Source of the DNA: Streptomyces sp. NBC_00285
GTDB taxonomy: Bacteria; Actinomycetota; Actinomycetes; Streptomycetales; Streptomycetaceae
Assembly: GCF_036174265.1 (NCBI RefSeq)
Contig: NZ_CP108055.1
Coordinates: forward strand, 434,001-498,000
DNA: 64,000 bases
Direction: 5' to 3'
Position 1 is the stretch's first letter, and the number at the start of each line of letters is the position of its first letter. Made by a program: the position numbers and the translations under genes. Below, piece after piece: positions 32,661 through 41,312 of this stretch. Below the pieces are notes generated by a model. The model searched no databases, had not been told where the DNA came from, and worked only from the letters and a program-made list of their open reading frames with translations.

Positions 32661-35009
32661 ATGAGTACGTATCCAAGACGTCATGTCCTCGGCGTCACGG
32701 CGGGTGTTGCTGCCTCGGCCGCCCTTTCCTTCGCCTCCTCGACCGACGCCCAAGCTGCTCAGGAAGCCGAACAGCAGCGCGGAACATGGGCGGCTGTGCC
32801 CGTTCCTGTCCCCGTCCCGCTCGACAGCCTCTACGACAACGACGGCATCGACACCGCTTCCGCGCGAGGCGGCGACTTCGACGGCTCCGGCTACACGTTC
32901 CCGGGCGAGGAACTCCCTGCGGGCCAGGTGGAGGTGGACGGCGTTCCCTTCGTCCTGGCGTCCTCGGCCGCCGGCGCGAAAAACAACGTCGTCGCGCTCG
33001 GCCAAAGCATCGACCTGCCCAAGGGCCGCTACATGGCTGCCTACTTCCTCACCTCGGGCAGTTACGGCAACGCATCAGGCAAGGCAACGGTGCACTACGC
33101 GGACGGTTCGACCACGACCGCCGGTCTCACCGGAGCCGACTGGTACGCGGCAGGCGGCTCACTGTCGACGCCGTACCGCTACGGTCCCGGCGGCGCGAAG
33201 GACCAACACAGCGTCGGCATCGGCACATCGGAGGTGTGGGTCGATCCGCAGCGCGAGGCGATCGCCATCACCTTGCCGGTCACCAACGCACCCAAGCCGA
33301 ACCAGACCTCGCTGCACGTCTTCGCGCTCTCCCTCCAGCCGGTCGCGCAGGGACGCGCGCTGGTTCTGCGCGACGCCCACTCCACGAACTCGCTCCTGAC
33401 GTCCACCGGCGCGCAGAGCATCGAGGCCACCGTCGTCAACGCGGGCACCGCCGCCGTGTTGGCCGGCGATCACGTGTCGGTGCACGTGGACGTGCCGGGC
33501 GCCCGGACCGTGGAGCCCGCCGCCGTCCGCCGCCTCGACCCCGGTGAGCAGGCTCGCGTCCGTATCGGCATCCGCAATCGCGCGGGGACGGCACCGGGCA
33601 CGTCCCGGGACGGCGTGGTGACGGTCACCGGCCGTGGCGCCACGGCCGCCACGCAGCGCAGCCGCCTGTCCCTCGGCGTCGCCGACTACCAGCCGACCGA
33701 GGCCTCCCTCTCAGGCCACCAGGCGCCGTACTGGTTCCACCGCGCCAAGTTCGGCATCTTCATCCACTGGGGCGTGTACTCGGTGCCCGCCTGGGCGCCG
33801 GTCGGCACGCAGTACGCCGAGTGGTACTGGGACCAGATGCAGGACCCGAACAACCCCACCTACGCCCACCACCGGGACACCTACGGTGAGAACTTCGCCT
33901 ACGACGACTTCATCCCGCACTTCACGGCGGAGAAGTTCGACCCGCGATCCTGGGTCGAGCTGTTCCGGGACGCCGGTGCCCAGTACCACGTGCTGACCTC
34001 CAAGCACCACGAGGGATTCGCCCTCTGGGACACCAAGGTCTCCGACCGCAACGCCGTGAAGATGGGCCCGAAGCGGGACCTGGTCAAGGAACTGTTCGAG
34101 GCGTCCCGGCGCTACACGCCCGAGCTCCACCGCGGCCTCTACTTCTCGATGCCCGAGTGGTTCAACCCGGACAACCCGTGGATGGGCCACGCCCCGCGCA
34201 ATCCGTACACCCTCGACCCCGTGCCCTACTCCGGCTACCGCGCGGGCAAGGACTTCGTGAAGGACTATCAGGCCCCGCAGATGCTGGAGCTGATCCACGG
34301 ATACGACCCGGAACTGATCTGGTGCGACATCGGCGGCGCCAACGACAGCGTGCACGTGCTCGCCGAGTACTTCAACCACGCCAAGAACCGGTCCCGTCCC
34401 ATCGACGTCACCGTCAACAACCGCTCGGGCATCTCCTTCCACGACTTCACGACGCCCGAGTACACGACGTACGACAACACCGTGATCGCCAAGTGGGAGT
34501 CCAGCCGCGGCCTGGACCCCTTCAGCTACGGCTACAACCAGGCCACCCCCGACGGTTCCTACATGACGACGGAACAGGTCGTGCACAGCCTGGTGGACAT
34601 CGTCTCCAAGAACGGCAACTTCCTGCTCGACATCGGGCCGCGCGCCGACGGCACCATCCCGGAGATCATGCAGAAGCGACTGCGTGAGACGGGTCGGTGG
34701 CTGCGGACGAACGGCGAGGCCGTCTACGACACCACGTACTGGTCGAAGATGGCGGAACTGGGTGACGACATCCGCTTCACCGTCCGCCCGAACCAGGCCT
34801 TCTACATTCACTCGATGGCACAGCCGGGCTCACGGCTCACCGTCGAGGCGCCGGTTCCGATCCGCAGCGGGGACACGGTGACCATGCTGGGCCACGACCG
34901 GCCACTGACCTGGACCGTCAGCAAGGGTGCGTTGGTGATCGACGTCCCCGCGGCAGCCCGCAAGGCGGGACAGCATGTGTGGGTTTTCAAGGTGAAGTGG
35001 AGCGCCTGA
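32661..35009 (+). CDS. Secreted GH29 alpha-L-fucosidase
   Basis: 782 residues with a Tat signal (YPRRHVLGVTAG). An N-terminal beta-sandwich (about 45-230) and a CARDB-like segment (about 235-340) precede the GH29 barrel from about 360, with KFGIFIHWGVYSVPAW, LTSKHHEGFALWDTKVSDRN and PELIWCDIGG, where D556 is the likely nucleophile. The C-terminus is a short beta domain. It releases L-fucose from extracellular glycans. No fucose transporter is adjacent, and the palindrome at its start suggests tight repression. Longer than typical 450-500 residue fucosidases because of the added N-terminal domains. Confidence 0.92.
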   Translation: MSTYPRRHVLGVTAGVAASAALSFASSTDAQAAQEAEQQRGTWAAVPVPVPVPLDSLYDNDGIDTASARGGDFDGSGYTFPGEELPAGQVEVDGVPFVLASSAAGAKNNVVALGQSIDLPKGRYMAAYFLTSGSYGNASGKATVHYADGSTTTAGLTGADWYAAGGSLSTPYRYGPGGAKDQHSVGIGTSEVWVDPQREAIAITLPVTNAPKPNQTSLHVFALSLQPVAQGRALVLRDAHSTNSLLTSTGAQSIEATVVNAGTAAVLAGDHVSVHVDVPGARTVEPAAVRRLDPGEQARVRIGIRNRAGTAPGTSRDGVVTVTGRGATAATQRSRLSLGVADYQPTEASLSGHQAPYWFHRAKFGIFIHWGVYSVPAWAPVGTQYAEWYWDQMQDPNNPTYAHHRDTYGENFAYDDFIPHFTAEKFDPRSWVELFRDAGAQYHVLTSKHHEGFALWDTKVSDRNAVKMGPKRDLVKELFEASRRYTPELHRGLYFSMPEWFNPDNPWMGHAPRNPYTLDPVPYSGYRAGKDFVKDYQAPQMLELIHGYDPELIWCDIGGANDSVHVLAEYFNHAKNRSRPIDVTVNNRSGISFHDFTTPEYTTYDNTVIAKWESSRGLDPFSYGYNQATPDGSYMTTEQVVHSLVDIVSKNGNFLLDIGPRADGTIPEIMQKRLRETGRWLRTNGEAVYDTTYWSKMAELGDDIRFTVRPNQAFYIHSMAQPGSRLTVEAPVPIRSGDTVTMLGHDRPLTWTVSKGALVIDVPAAARKAGQHVWVFKVKWSA

Positions 35010-35118
35010 CCGACACCGCCGCAGCGCCAGGACATCACTTTGCATCGCGTGGTGTTCGACGCGGGCTCCGTGGGGATTCCCGTCCTGTGCACTCCAACGC
35101 CCAGCGAACGGAGCCGAC

Positions 35119-35670
35119 ATGGACTACCCGGACCTTTCCGCACTGCCCGCCGAGCTGCAGCAGGAAGTGACCGATCGCGGTTCGCTCAACGTCTTCCGGA
35201 TGATGATGCACTCCCCCGCGCTGGCACCCGGTGTGCTGGCGCTGGGGGACGCGGTCCTGCGGCGGAACTCGCTGCCGGACCCCTTGCGCGAACTCGCCAT
35301 CGTCCGGGTGGGCCACGCCTACCGGGCGGCGTACGAGATCCACCATCACGAGAACATCGCCCGTCTCGTCGGCCTGGGCGAGGAGGCGATCGCCGCCGCC
35401 TCCACCGGTTCCCTCGAGGGTCTGTCCGCGGCCGAGGCAGCCGTCCTCACCGCAACCGACCGACTGCTCACCCGGCACTCCCTCGACGACGCCGCCCGCA
35501 AGGAACTTCTGGCGTTCCTGACCGTGAACCAGCTCGCCGATCTCGTCATCACGGTCGGCTTCTACCAACTGATCTGCAACTTCCTCAACACCTTCGAGGT
35601 GACGACCGCCGGTGAAGCCCCGCCGCCCTATGGCGACGTACCGCCTGACGGGAGCGGCGAGGTCAGGTGA
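35119..35670 (+). CDS. Carboxymuconolactone decarboxylase (AhpD-like) family protein
   Basis: 183 residues, all alpha. It shows LNVFRMMMHSPALAPGVLAL, LPDPLRELAIVRVGHAYRAA, and YEIHHHENIARLVGLGEEAI, the family core. The CxxC of peroxidase members is absent; the position reads YEIHHHEN, so it is a CMD-like protein of other function. GGAG lies five bases before the ATG. It follows the fucosidase by 109 bases with no strong terminator between them, but a functional link is not evident. Confidence 0.9.
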   Translation: MDYPDLSALPAELQQEVTDRGSLNVFRMMMHSPALAPGVLALGDAVLRRNSLPDPLRELAIVRVGHAYRAAYEIHHHENIARLVGLGEEAIAAASTGSLEGLSAAEAAVLTATDRLLTRHSLDDAARKELLAFLTVNQLADLVITVGFYQLICNFLNTFEVTTAGEAPPPYGDVPPDGSGEVR

Positions 35671-36085
35671 ATCGAGCATCCGTCGCGGGCTTTCTGTCGC
35701 AGGCGTCGCGTTCTCAGGTGGGCGTCCTTGCTGTCCTTCGTCGCGCCCCAGCCGTGCGAGCGCTCGGCCTCGATCCTCCGGACGGTGGTCCGAGTACGCG
35801 TGGCATGAGTGCGGCAGCCGTTGCCGTCGAGCACGGTCAGCGTGATCCGCAGGTCGCGCCGCAGGTGTTCCGACTGAACGCGGACCGCATCCGGGGCGGC
35901 TGAAGACAGGGCTGTCCGCCGGGCCTTGGACGCAGTGACTCCTCCGGAACCGGGAGGTCGACCGGCCTCAGGGCTGACGGGTTCCCGGCATCGGAGCGTC
36001 GTACGGCTCCCCTGTCGGCGGTCGCCGCTTGGTGAATGAGCTCTGTTCGCTGCCTTCGACCTGCGCGAGGTCGGCCGCCGGAGGA
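35671..36085. other. Intergenic region, no supported gene
   Basis: About 415 bases between convergent genes. A minus frame near 35690-35870 (RRIEAERSHGWGATKDSKDA) looks mildly coding but has no start or recognised family. No strong terminator found. Confidence 0.35.
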
Positions 36086-36814
36086 TCAGGCCTGCGGCAT
36101 GCCACCGTCCGCCGCCAGGCGGGTGAGCCACTCGCGCAGCAGGCGCTGTTCGGCGTCGCTCAAGACGTCGGTGTCGTCAGGGAGGGCGGCGCGCAGTGCG
36201 CGGGCTGCTGGGGCGGGGCCGGACTCCGTGGCGGGGACCGTCGGTTCGGCGCGGGTGACGGCGGCGACCATGGACTCGCGAAGGACGGTCAGCAGCGCCG
36301 GATTGCGGCGTTCTGCGGGGGTGGAGTGCCAGGTGATGACTCCGCCTCGGCCGGTGGCCTGGATGATCTGGGCGGCCAGTTCCTCGTCGACCCGCAGCCA
36401 TCCCGCGGCCGCCAGCCGACGCACCCGGCCGTGAAGGATCTCCAGGCCCGCCTGGTGCGCCGCGTCCGTCCCCGAGCCGGTGGCCCTGTTCATCACGGCG
36501 AACAGTTCGGGGCGTGAGATCCCGAACTCCACCACCATGTCCCAGCCGCGGCGCAGCTCCTCCACCGGGTCCTTCGGCGAGAGGTCGAGCTGCGCGCGCT
36601 TGGTCTCCAGGAACTGCGCATAGCCGTGTTCGGCGACCGCCTCCAGCAGCCCGTCCTTGTCGCCGAAGTGGCGGTAGATGGCCGGCGGCTGCATGCCGGC
36701 CGCGGCGGCGACCGCGCGGGTACTCACCGCGTCGGAGCCTCCGCCCTCCAGCAGCTCGAGGGCCGCCTCGATGATGCGTCGGCGGGGGCTGTCTGCGGTG
36801 TCACGGATAGACAT
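36086..36814 (-). CDS. TetR-family transcriptional regulator
   Basis: About 242 residues. The N-terminal DNA-binding domain is RRRIIEAALELLEGGGSDAV then STRAVAAAAGMQPPAIYRHF and GDKDGLLEAVAEHGYAQFL. The C-terminal ligand domain is about 180 residues. ATG 36814 (MSIRDTAD) has no visible Shine-Dalgarno, so leaderless translation is possible; a TTG at 36844 is the alternative. It is divergent from an NmrA-like reductase and probably represses it and itself through the palindrome between them. Confidence 0.92.
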   Translation of the reverse strand: MSIRDTADSPRRRIIEAALELLEGGGSDAVSTRAVAAAAGMQPPAIYRHFGDKDGLLEAVAEHGYAQFLETKRAQLDLSPKDPVEELRRGWDMVVEFGISRPELFAVMNRATGSGTDAAHQAGLEILHGRVRRLAAAGWLRVDEELAAQIIQATGRGGVITWHSTPAERRNPALLTVLRESMVAAVTRAEPTVPATESGPAPAARALRAALPDDTDVLSDAEQRLLREWLTRLAADGGMPQA

Positions 36815-36850
36815 GTATCGATGATATCGACTGCTTGCTTCCAACGTTAG

Positions 36851-36884
36851 TTCCAGTGTTATCGTTGAAGTGATTCCACTGGAA
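36851..36884. promoter_or_regulatory. Operator between divergent TetR and NmrA-like genes
   Basis: Inverted repeat TTCCAGTG (36851-36858) and CACTGGAA (36877-36884), 18 bases apart, in the gap between the divergent genes. A GTTATCGTTGAAG segment between the arms may hold promoter elements. A likely site for the adjacent TetR protein. Confidence 0.6.
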
Positions 36885-36903
36885 ACACCGTTTGGGGAAC
36901 CTC

Positions 36904-37764
36904 GTGATCATCGTGACCGGATCCACCGGAAGCCTCGGCCGCCGCACCGTCGAGAGACTCCTGGAGCGCCTCCCCGCCGACCGCATCGGCGTCAGCGTCC
37001 GTGACCCCTCCAAAGCCCAGGACCTCGCCGACCGCGGCGTCCGCGTCCGGCAGGGCAACTTCGACGACCCCGCCTCACTCGTCCACGCCTTCGAGGGCGC
37101 CGAGCAACTGCTGCTCGTCTCCCTCGACCGCACGGGCGAGGACTGCGTCACCGGCCACCGCGCCGCGATCGACGCCGCCGTGAAGGCCGGAGTCGGCCGC
37201 ATCCTGTACACCAGCCAGATGGGCGCCGCCCACGACTCCCTCTTCCAGGCATGCCGTGACCACGCCCAGACCGAGGACCTGCTGCGCGCCACCGGCCTGC
37301 CCTGGACCGCGCTGCGCAACGGCTTCTACGCTGCCAGCGCCCTGCACTTCCTGGAGTCCGCCCGGCACACCGGCGACATCGCCCTCCCTGCCGACGGTCC
37401 CATCGCCTGGACCAGCCATGACGATCTCGCCGAGGCTGCCGCGGCGATCCTTACCGACGAAGGCCGCTTCGAGGGGCCCACCCCGCCGCTCACTGGTCCG
37501 GCGGCGCTCGACTTCGACACCGTCGCCGAGATAGCGGCCCAGGTCACCGGGCGGCCTTTCACCCGCACCGTCGTCCCCGACGACGCCTTTCGCGAGCAAG
37601 CCCTGGCGCACGGTGCCCCCGCCCCGATCGCCGACCTGCTGCTGAGCATCTTCGCGGCGGCGCGAAAGGGGGAGTTCGCCGCCGTAGACCCGACCCTGGC
37701 CGGATTGGTCGGTCGAGAGCCCGCCACCTTCCGCACCCGGCTGGAGCGCGCCTGGACCGAGTAG
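36904..37764 (+). CDS. NAD(P)H-binding NmrA/QorB-like oxidoreductase
   Basis: 286 residues starting MIIVTGSTGSLGRRTVERLL (glycine-rich cofactor motif). Further features are RQGNFDDPASLVHAF and ILYTSQMGAAHDS, with LPWTALRNGFYAA later. It belongs to the atypical SDR group including quinone oxidoreductase QorB and NmrA. GTG 36904 has GGGGA five bases upstream and is preferred to a TTG at 36892. It is probably induced when the divergent TetR binds a quinone or other electrophile, and it is followed by a terminator. Confidence 0.92.
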   Translation: MIIVTGSTGSLGRRTVERLLERLPADRIGVSVRDPSKAQDLADRGVRVRQGNFDDPASLVHAFEGAEQLLLVSLDRTGEDCVTGHRAAIDAAVKAGVGRILYTSQMGAAHDSLFQACRDHAQTEDLLRATGLPWTALRNGFYAASALHFLESARHTGDIALPADGPIAWTSHDDLAEAAAAILTDEGRFEGPTPPLTGPAALDFDTVAEIAAQVTGRPFTRTVVPDDAFREQALAHGAPAPIADLLLSIFAAARKGEFAAVDPTLAGLVGREPATFRTRLERAWTE

Positions 37765-37779
37765 ACCCGTTGACATCCA

Positions 37780-37819
37780 CCCCCTCTTAAAAGACCCAAC
37801 GGAGTCTTAAAAGAGGGGG
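37780..37819 (+). terminator. Terminator after the NmrA-like gene
   Basis: Left arm CCCCCTCTTAAAAGAC and right arm GTCTTAAAAGAGGGGG, loop of nine bases, pair along about 15 bp with two internal A-A mismatches. The words CTTAAAAGA occur in both arms as a direct repeat as well. Confidence 0.7.
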
Positions 37820-37824
37820 ATTCC

Positions 37825-38157
37825 AGCCCATTTGGATTGAGGTTCGCGGGCGCTCGATCCCGGCTGCAGATCTCCGGAGCCCGCACAGTCCGCCGTGACG
37901 GCCGGCTCAGCCTCTCCGTCACGGTGCGCAACAGAGGTCGTGTCGTCGCGCCCATGGTGCGCCTCGCGCTGCGCGACCACCGCTCGGGGAAACGGGTGCT
38001 GCCCGCACGCTACTGCGACAACTACCTGTGGCTGCTGCCCGGCGAGGGGCGCGACATCACGGTGTCCTGTCCCCTCGGCAGCCACGACCGCGGCGACCTG
38101 GAGGTGACCGCACAGGGCTACCGCACGTCCACGGTCTCCATCTGCGGCCGGCGTTGA
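37825..38157 (+). pseudogene. Orphan C-terminal domain of a GH2 mannosidase/glucosaminidase
   Basis: The open frame ending at 38157 encodes about 108 residues, SGARTVRRDGRLSLSVTVRN then GRVVAPMVRLALRDHRSGKR, VLPARYCDNYLWLLPGEGRD and ITVSC. This is the immunoglobulin-like C-terminal domain found after the barrel in GH2 beta-mannosidases and exo-beta-glucosaminidases. There is no start codon better than TTG at 37837, no ribosome-binding site and no catalytic part, so it is a gene fragment. It begins right after the terminator of the NmrA-like gene. Confidence 0.75.
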
Positions 38158-38181
38158 GCCGTCGACGGCACCCGGCGCACG

Positions 38182-39345
38182 TCACCGTCCGGCGGCCGCC
38201 GGACCGTCGCGGGAGCTTCGCAGTGCGCTCGGGATGAGCCGCGGTGACGTACCGCATCGCAGTGTCGGAGCTGATGCCGAACAGTCATCCACTAGTGACG
38301 ATGTGCTGCGCATCCAGGGGCGGGCCAGGACCGGAGCGGAGACGGTCTCGTCCGTCAAGTGGGCCTTGAAGCACTCCTTTTCGCCGCCGACCGCAGGGCT
38401 GAAGCAGGCTCGCAGGGGCGCTCCGGGGCTGATCACGCTCATGAGCGTGTGGACGTAGGTGTCCGCCTCGTCGCGGGTGGTGACCTGGGCGCTGTTAAGG
38501 GCACCGTGCCAGCCCTCCACCCGCATCTGGACGCGGTCCTTCACGACAGCGCCCCACATCCGGGCCCAGGCCGTCCCGCATTCCTGGCTGTAGCGGATCT
38601 GGATCCAGGCACCGGTGGCGGTTTCGTGTTCGGCCAGGGTCAGCGGCTGGGCACCGCATCGCATCGCAATCGGGTCCTTGTTCTGGCAGGCCGTGTGCCG
38701 ACAGAGCGCTCCCGTGGCCGAGGAGGGCGTGGGGGACGGTGCGGCCTCCTCGCGGCGCGTTGGGGGAAGGTGGGTGAGTACCAGCGCCACGAGGACGACA
38801 GCGCAGGTCGACAGGAGGGCGGTGACGATGTTCGCGCGCCGGTGGCCGGTCGGGATGGTGTGCGTACGGTCGGCGCCGCTCTGGTCCGCCTCACTCGGGC
38901 CGGTGGCAGGCGGGAGTGTGCGGGCCGGAACGGATTCGCTCGGCGCTGTCTCGCCGATGCCTGTACCGGTACCGGTACAGGTACCGGTGTCGCTGTCGGT
39001 GCTGGGCGGGACAGCGGTGAGGTCTTCGGCCGGTGTCTCCGTCCTCGCGACCGTGCCCTGTCGGACCGGGGTCCCCCGTGTCGGCCCGGTGTCTTCGCTC
39101 CGGAGCGCGCGAGCGATGTCCAGGAGTGCCAGCGCATGGTCGGCTGGTTCGTCAGCGAGACGGCACAGCTCTTTGACCGCGCTGCGCGGTGGCAGGCTCT
39201 TGCCGTTGAGGTAGCGCTCCCAGGACGACTTGCTGAACGTGGTCGCGTTCGCGAGCTGCGCGAGACTCAGTCCGGTGCGCTGCCGCAACTGCTGCAGTAC
39301 GGCTGCCAGTCGCGCGCCCGGCGGTGAGGGTGCGCCGGGTGTCAT
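38182..39345 (-). CDS. HTH-TM regulator with extracytoplasmic DUF2690 domain
   Basis: 387 residues. The cytoplasmic XRE-type HTH is RTGLSLAQLANATTFSKSSW followed by ERYLNGKSLPPRSAVKELCR. A linker containing a TG repeat (GTCTGTGTGIGET, from GGTACC microsatellite DNA near 38961-38990) leads to one TM segment (NIVTALLSTCAVVLVALVL). The outer part has Cys-rich DUF2690 features (CRHTACQNKDPIAMRCG, WIQIRYSQECGTAWARM). The ATG overlaps the upstream gene's stop (ATGA). The last about 60 residues look atypical and may be a read-through tail. It is probably a membrane-bound sensor-regulator. Confidence 0.85.
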   Translation of the reverse strand: MTPGAPSPPGARLAAVLQQLRQRTGLSLAQLANATTFSKSSWERYLNGKSLPPRSAVKELCRLADEPADHALALLDIARALRSEDTGPTRGTPVRQGTVARTETPAEDLTAVPPSTDSDTGTCTGTGTGIGETAPSESVPARTLPPATGPSEADQSGADRTHTIPTGHRRANIVTALLSTCAVVLVALVLTHLPPTRREEAAPSPTPSSATGALCRHTACQNKDPIAMRCGAQPLTLAEHETATGAWIQIRYSQECGTAWARMWGAVVKDRVQMRVEGWHGALNSAQVTTRDEADTYVHTLMSVISPGAPLRACFSPAVGGEKECFKAHLTDETVSAPVLARPWMRSTSSLVDDCSASAPTLRCGTSPRLIPSALRSSRDGPAAAGR

Positions 39346-40208
39346 CCGCGCAACGCCTTCCACGAGTGCGGCCCCAGCATGCCGTCGACGGCAAGACCGG
39401 CGCGACCCTGGAACGTCCTGACCGCCCGCAGCGTGAGCGGGCCGAACATGCCGTCGATCCCGCCGGGTGAGATGCCTGCCCGGCGCAGCAGGCACTGCGC
39501 CTCGGCGACGTCGGCGCCTGTGGCGCCGTATCCGATCTCGGTGTTGCGGCCCTTGTTAATGCCCGCCGACCAGCGGCCGTCGAGCCGTGTGATGCGACAG
39601 GTGTAGGAGGGCGGTGGGGAGGCCGCGGTGGTGCGGGGCGAAGCGGTGACGGTTGCCTGGCTCGCTCCGTCGTCGAGGCGCAGCACGAGCAGCAACACCG
39701 CCGAAAGGGCTACGGCCAGGGCGGCGATGCCCGCGATGAGAGCGACGTGCGGGAAGCGGCCGGAGGCCGGTTCGGGGCCTCCGGGTGGCGTGAGTGCGGC
39801 GGGTACGGCCGGTGGCCCGGGATGCGAAGTTACCCAACTGGCCGTTTGATCCCGATCCCGCTCACCCTGCTCACCCTTTTCATCCCGCTCGTCCTGGTCA
39901 TCCAGCTCATCCTGCTGCTGCACGGCGGACCTTGCTTGACGGCCGCCCCGGCAGTCGGCGGCGATCTCGTGCAGCGCGAGCAGGGGGACGGGGTCGGTGC
40001 CGGTGATCCTGGCCAGGGCCTCCACCGCCTCCCGCGGTGGCAGCGATGTCCCTCCCAGGTAACGCTCCCACGACTTGGCGCTGTAGCCGGTCTTGGTCGC
40101 GAGCTGTCGCATCGTCAGCTCGCTGTGATCCTTCATCCGGCGTAAGCGGGTCACCAACTGCCGTGCGCTGGGGTCGAGTTCCGCGGGCAGCATCTTGGAA
40201 CGCGGCAT
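39342..40208 (-). CDS. HTH-TM regulator with extracytoplasmic peptidoglycan-binding domain
   Basis: 288 residues. The N-terminal XRE-type HTH is ELTMRQLATKTGYSAKSWER with YLGGTSLPPREAVEALARIT, very like its partner. A Gln/Asp/Glu-rich linker, one TM segment (VALIAGIAALAVALSAVLLL) and a C-terminal PG_binding_1 domain follow (GYGATGADVAEAQCLLRRAG, GISPGGIDGMFGPLTLRAVR). The architecture predicts DNA binding inside and wall binding outside. Start ATG 40208 is chosen; the upstream frame lacks a site. It is co-translated with the DUF2690 regulator and divergent from the secreted wall-binding genes. Confidence 0.88.
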   Translation of the reverse strand: MPRSKMLPAELDPSARQLVTRLRRMKDHSELTMRQLATKTGYSAKSWERYLGGTSLPPREAVEALARITGTDPVPLLALHEIAADCRGGRQARSAVQQQDELDDQDERDEKGEQGERDRDQTASWVTSHPGPPAVPAALTPPGGPEPASGRFPHVALIAGIAALAVALSAVLLLVLRLDDGASQATVTASPRTTAASPPPSYTCRITRLDGRWSAGINKGRNTEIGYGATGADVAEAQCLLRRAGISPGGIDGMFGPLTLRAVRTFQGRAGLAVDGMLGPHSWKALRG

Positions 40209-40483
40209 GTTTCCCCCAAAGCGGTCGTCAGCATGGTCGTGTGCGTGAACAGCGGCCCCCTCCGCTGCTGCGCATTCTGCACGAGCCCGCCACATCTGTC
40301 ACAGCTGTCCCACATGGCCGTCCCACCACCAGCTGTCGTCGCAGGTCAGCAGCATGGTCGTCCCGTAAGACCGCCACTTGGGCCGCGCCCGTGGCCTCGG
40401 TGCCCACGCACCCTGCACCTTGGTCTCGCCACCTGGCCCGCTCGGCGTACCAGGTGCCGATCCCACGAACGAAAGAGGAACAC

Positions 40484-40930
40484 ATGCGACCGAACGCTCT
40501 GGGCAGGACCATCGCCGGCGTCATCGCCGGCGTCGGCCTCGCCGCCGGCAGTGTGGCGACCGCGGGCACCAGTTTCGCGGCGACCGCGAGCACCGCGCAG
40601 ACGGCGGCGGTCGCCCAGCCCGCCGCCGTGGCCGCGACGCAGAACTTCGGTCTGACCACGGCCGAGGCCAAGAACGTCCAGGACTTCCTCGCGGACTACT
40701 GGGGCTACACGGGCGCCAACGACGGTCAGCTGGGCACCAACAGCTGGAAGGCCTTCCAGCGCTGCCTCGCGAAGTACTGGGGCTACACCGGTGACATCGA
40801 CGGAGACCCGGGCCCCAACACCATCAAGGCGCTGCAGCGTCTGCTGAAGGACGACTACGGCTACACCGGCGACATCGACGGCATCGCGGGTCCGGGCACC
40901 CGGGCGGCGTTCAAGCGCTTCGCCGCCTGA
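40484..40930 (+). CDS. Small secreted peptidoglycan-binding protein
   Basis: 148 residues: Sec signal (IAGVIAGVGLAAGSVATA), an Ala/Gln/Thr linker, then three short repeats of a peptidoglycan-binding helix pair (YWGYTGANDGQLGTNSWKAF, YWGYTGDIDGDPGPNTIKAL and DYGYTGDIDGIAGPGTRAAF). The fold resembles PG_binding_1 but has no catalytic domain, so it probably decorates or modulates the cell wall. AGAGG precedes the ATG. It faces the two HTH-TM regulators across a 275-base divergent region, which suggests they control it. Confidence 0.88.
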   Translation: MRPNALGRTIAGVIAGVGLAAGSVATAGTSFAATASTAQTAAVAQPAAVAATQNFGLTTAEAKNVQDFLADYWGYTGANDGQLGTNSWKAFQRCLAKYWGYTGDIDGDPGPNTIKALQRLLKDDYGYTGDIDGIAGPGTRAAFKRFAA

Positions 40931-40975
40931 CAGCCACACCCAGCACCACCGGGCGACCCAGCCCAACGAATGACT

Positions 40976-41101
40976 CGATCAACCCGATCAACCCGATCAA
41001 CCCGATCAAGACGGTCAGCCCGGTCAAGACGGTGGAGCCGCCTGACCGGTACGCGCTGCCCGACCGGTACGCGCTGCCTGCCCGGTACGACCTGTCTGTC
41101 C
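40976..41101. repeat. Degenerate 9-nt and 18-nt tandem repeats
   Basis: Eight units of 9 nt beginning CGATCAACC (40976-41002 exact for three units, then degenerate CGGTCAAGA-type copies to about 41047), followed by three units of 18 nt (GGTACGCGCTGCCCGACC type, 41048-41101). They lie in the intergenic region between the small wall-binding gene and the terminator. Confidence 0.85.
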
Positions 41102-41143
41102 GCGCTGCTCGCCGAACGACCGGGCTGCTCGCCGGGTGACCGA

Positions 41144-41180
41144 CCGCGGCCCGTCCTTGCCCGGCAAGGACGGGCCGCGG
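41144..41180. terminator. Strong hairpin terminator between wall-binding protein and CHAP gene
   Basis: A perfect 16-bp inverted repeat (41144-41159 and 41165-41180; arms start CCGCGGCCCG) with five-base loop CCCGG. It separates the small wall-binding gene from the CHAP gene. Frames running through it are noise. Confidence 0.85.
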
Positions 41181-41312
41181 ATGTGTGTCCGGCTCCCCGG
41201 TGCGCACCGGTTCCCAGCACCTGTTGCACAGCGGCGTGCCGAGAGTCGCGGTTCCTCGGCGTCTCCCCCTGCCACGCCCCACGCTCATCTCGAGAAGGAG
41301 AACCTCGCCGCC

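Noticed and set aside
32164..32664. Transposase remnant upstream of the fucosidase gene
   Set aside because: Two opposing frames look vaguely coding, but no catalytic motif, terminal inverted repeat or target duplication is visible.
40976..41101. CRISPR array
   Set aside because: The tandem units are 9 and 18 nt and directly adjacent, with no spacers, and no cas genes are present in the window.
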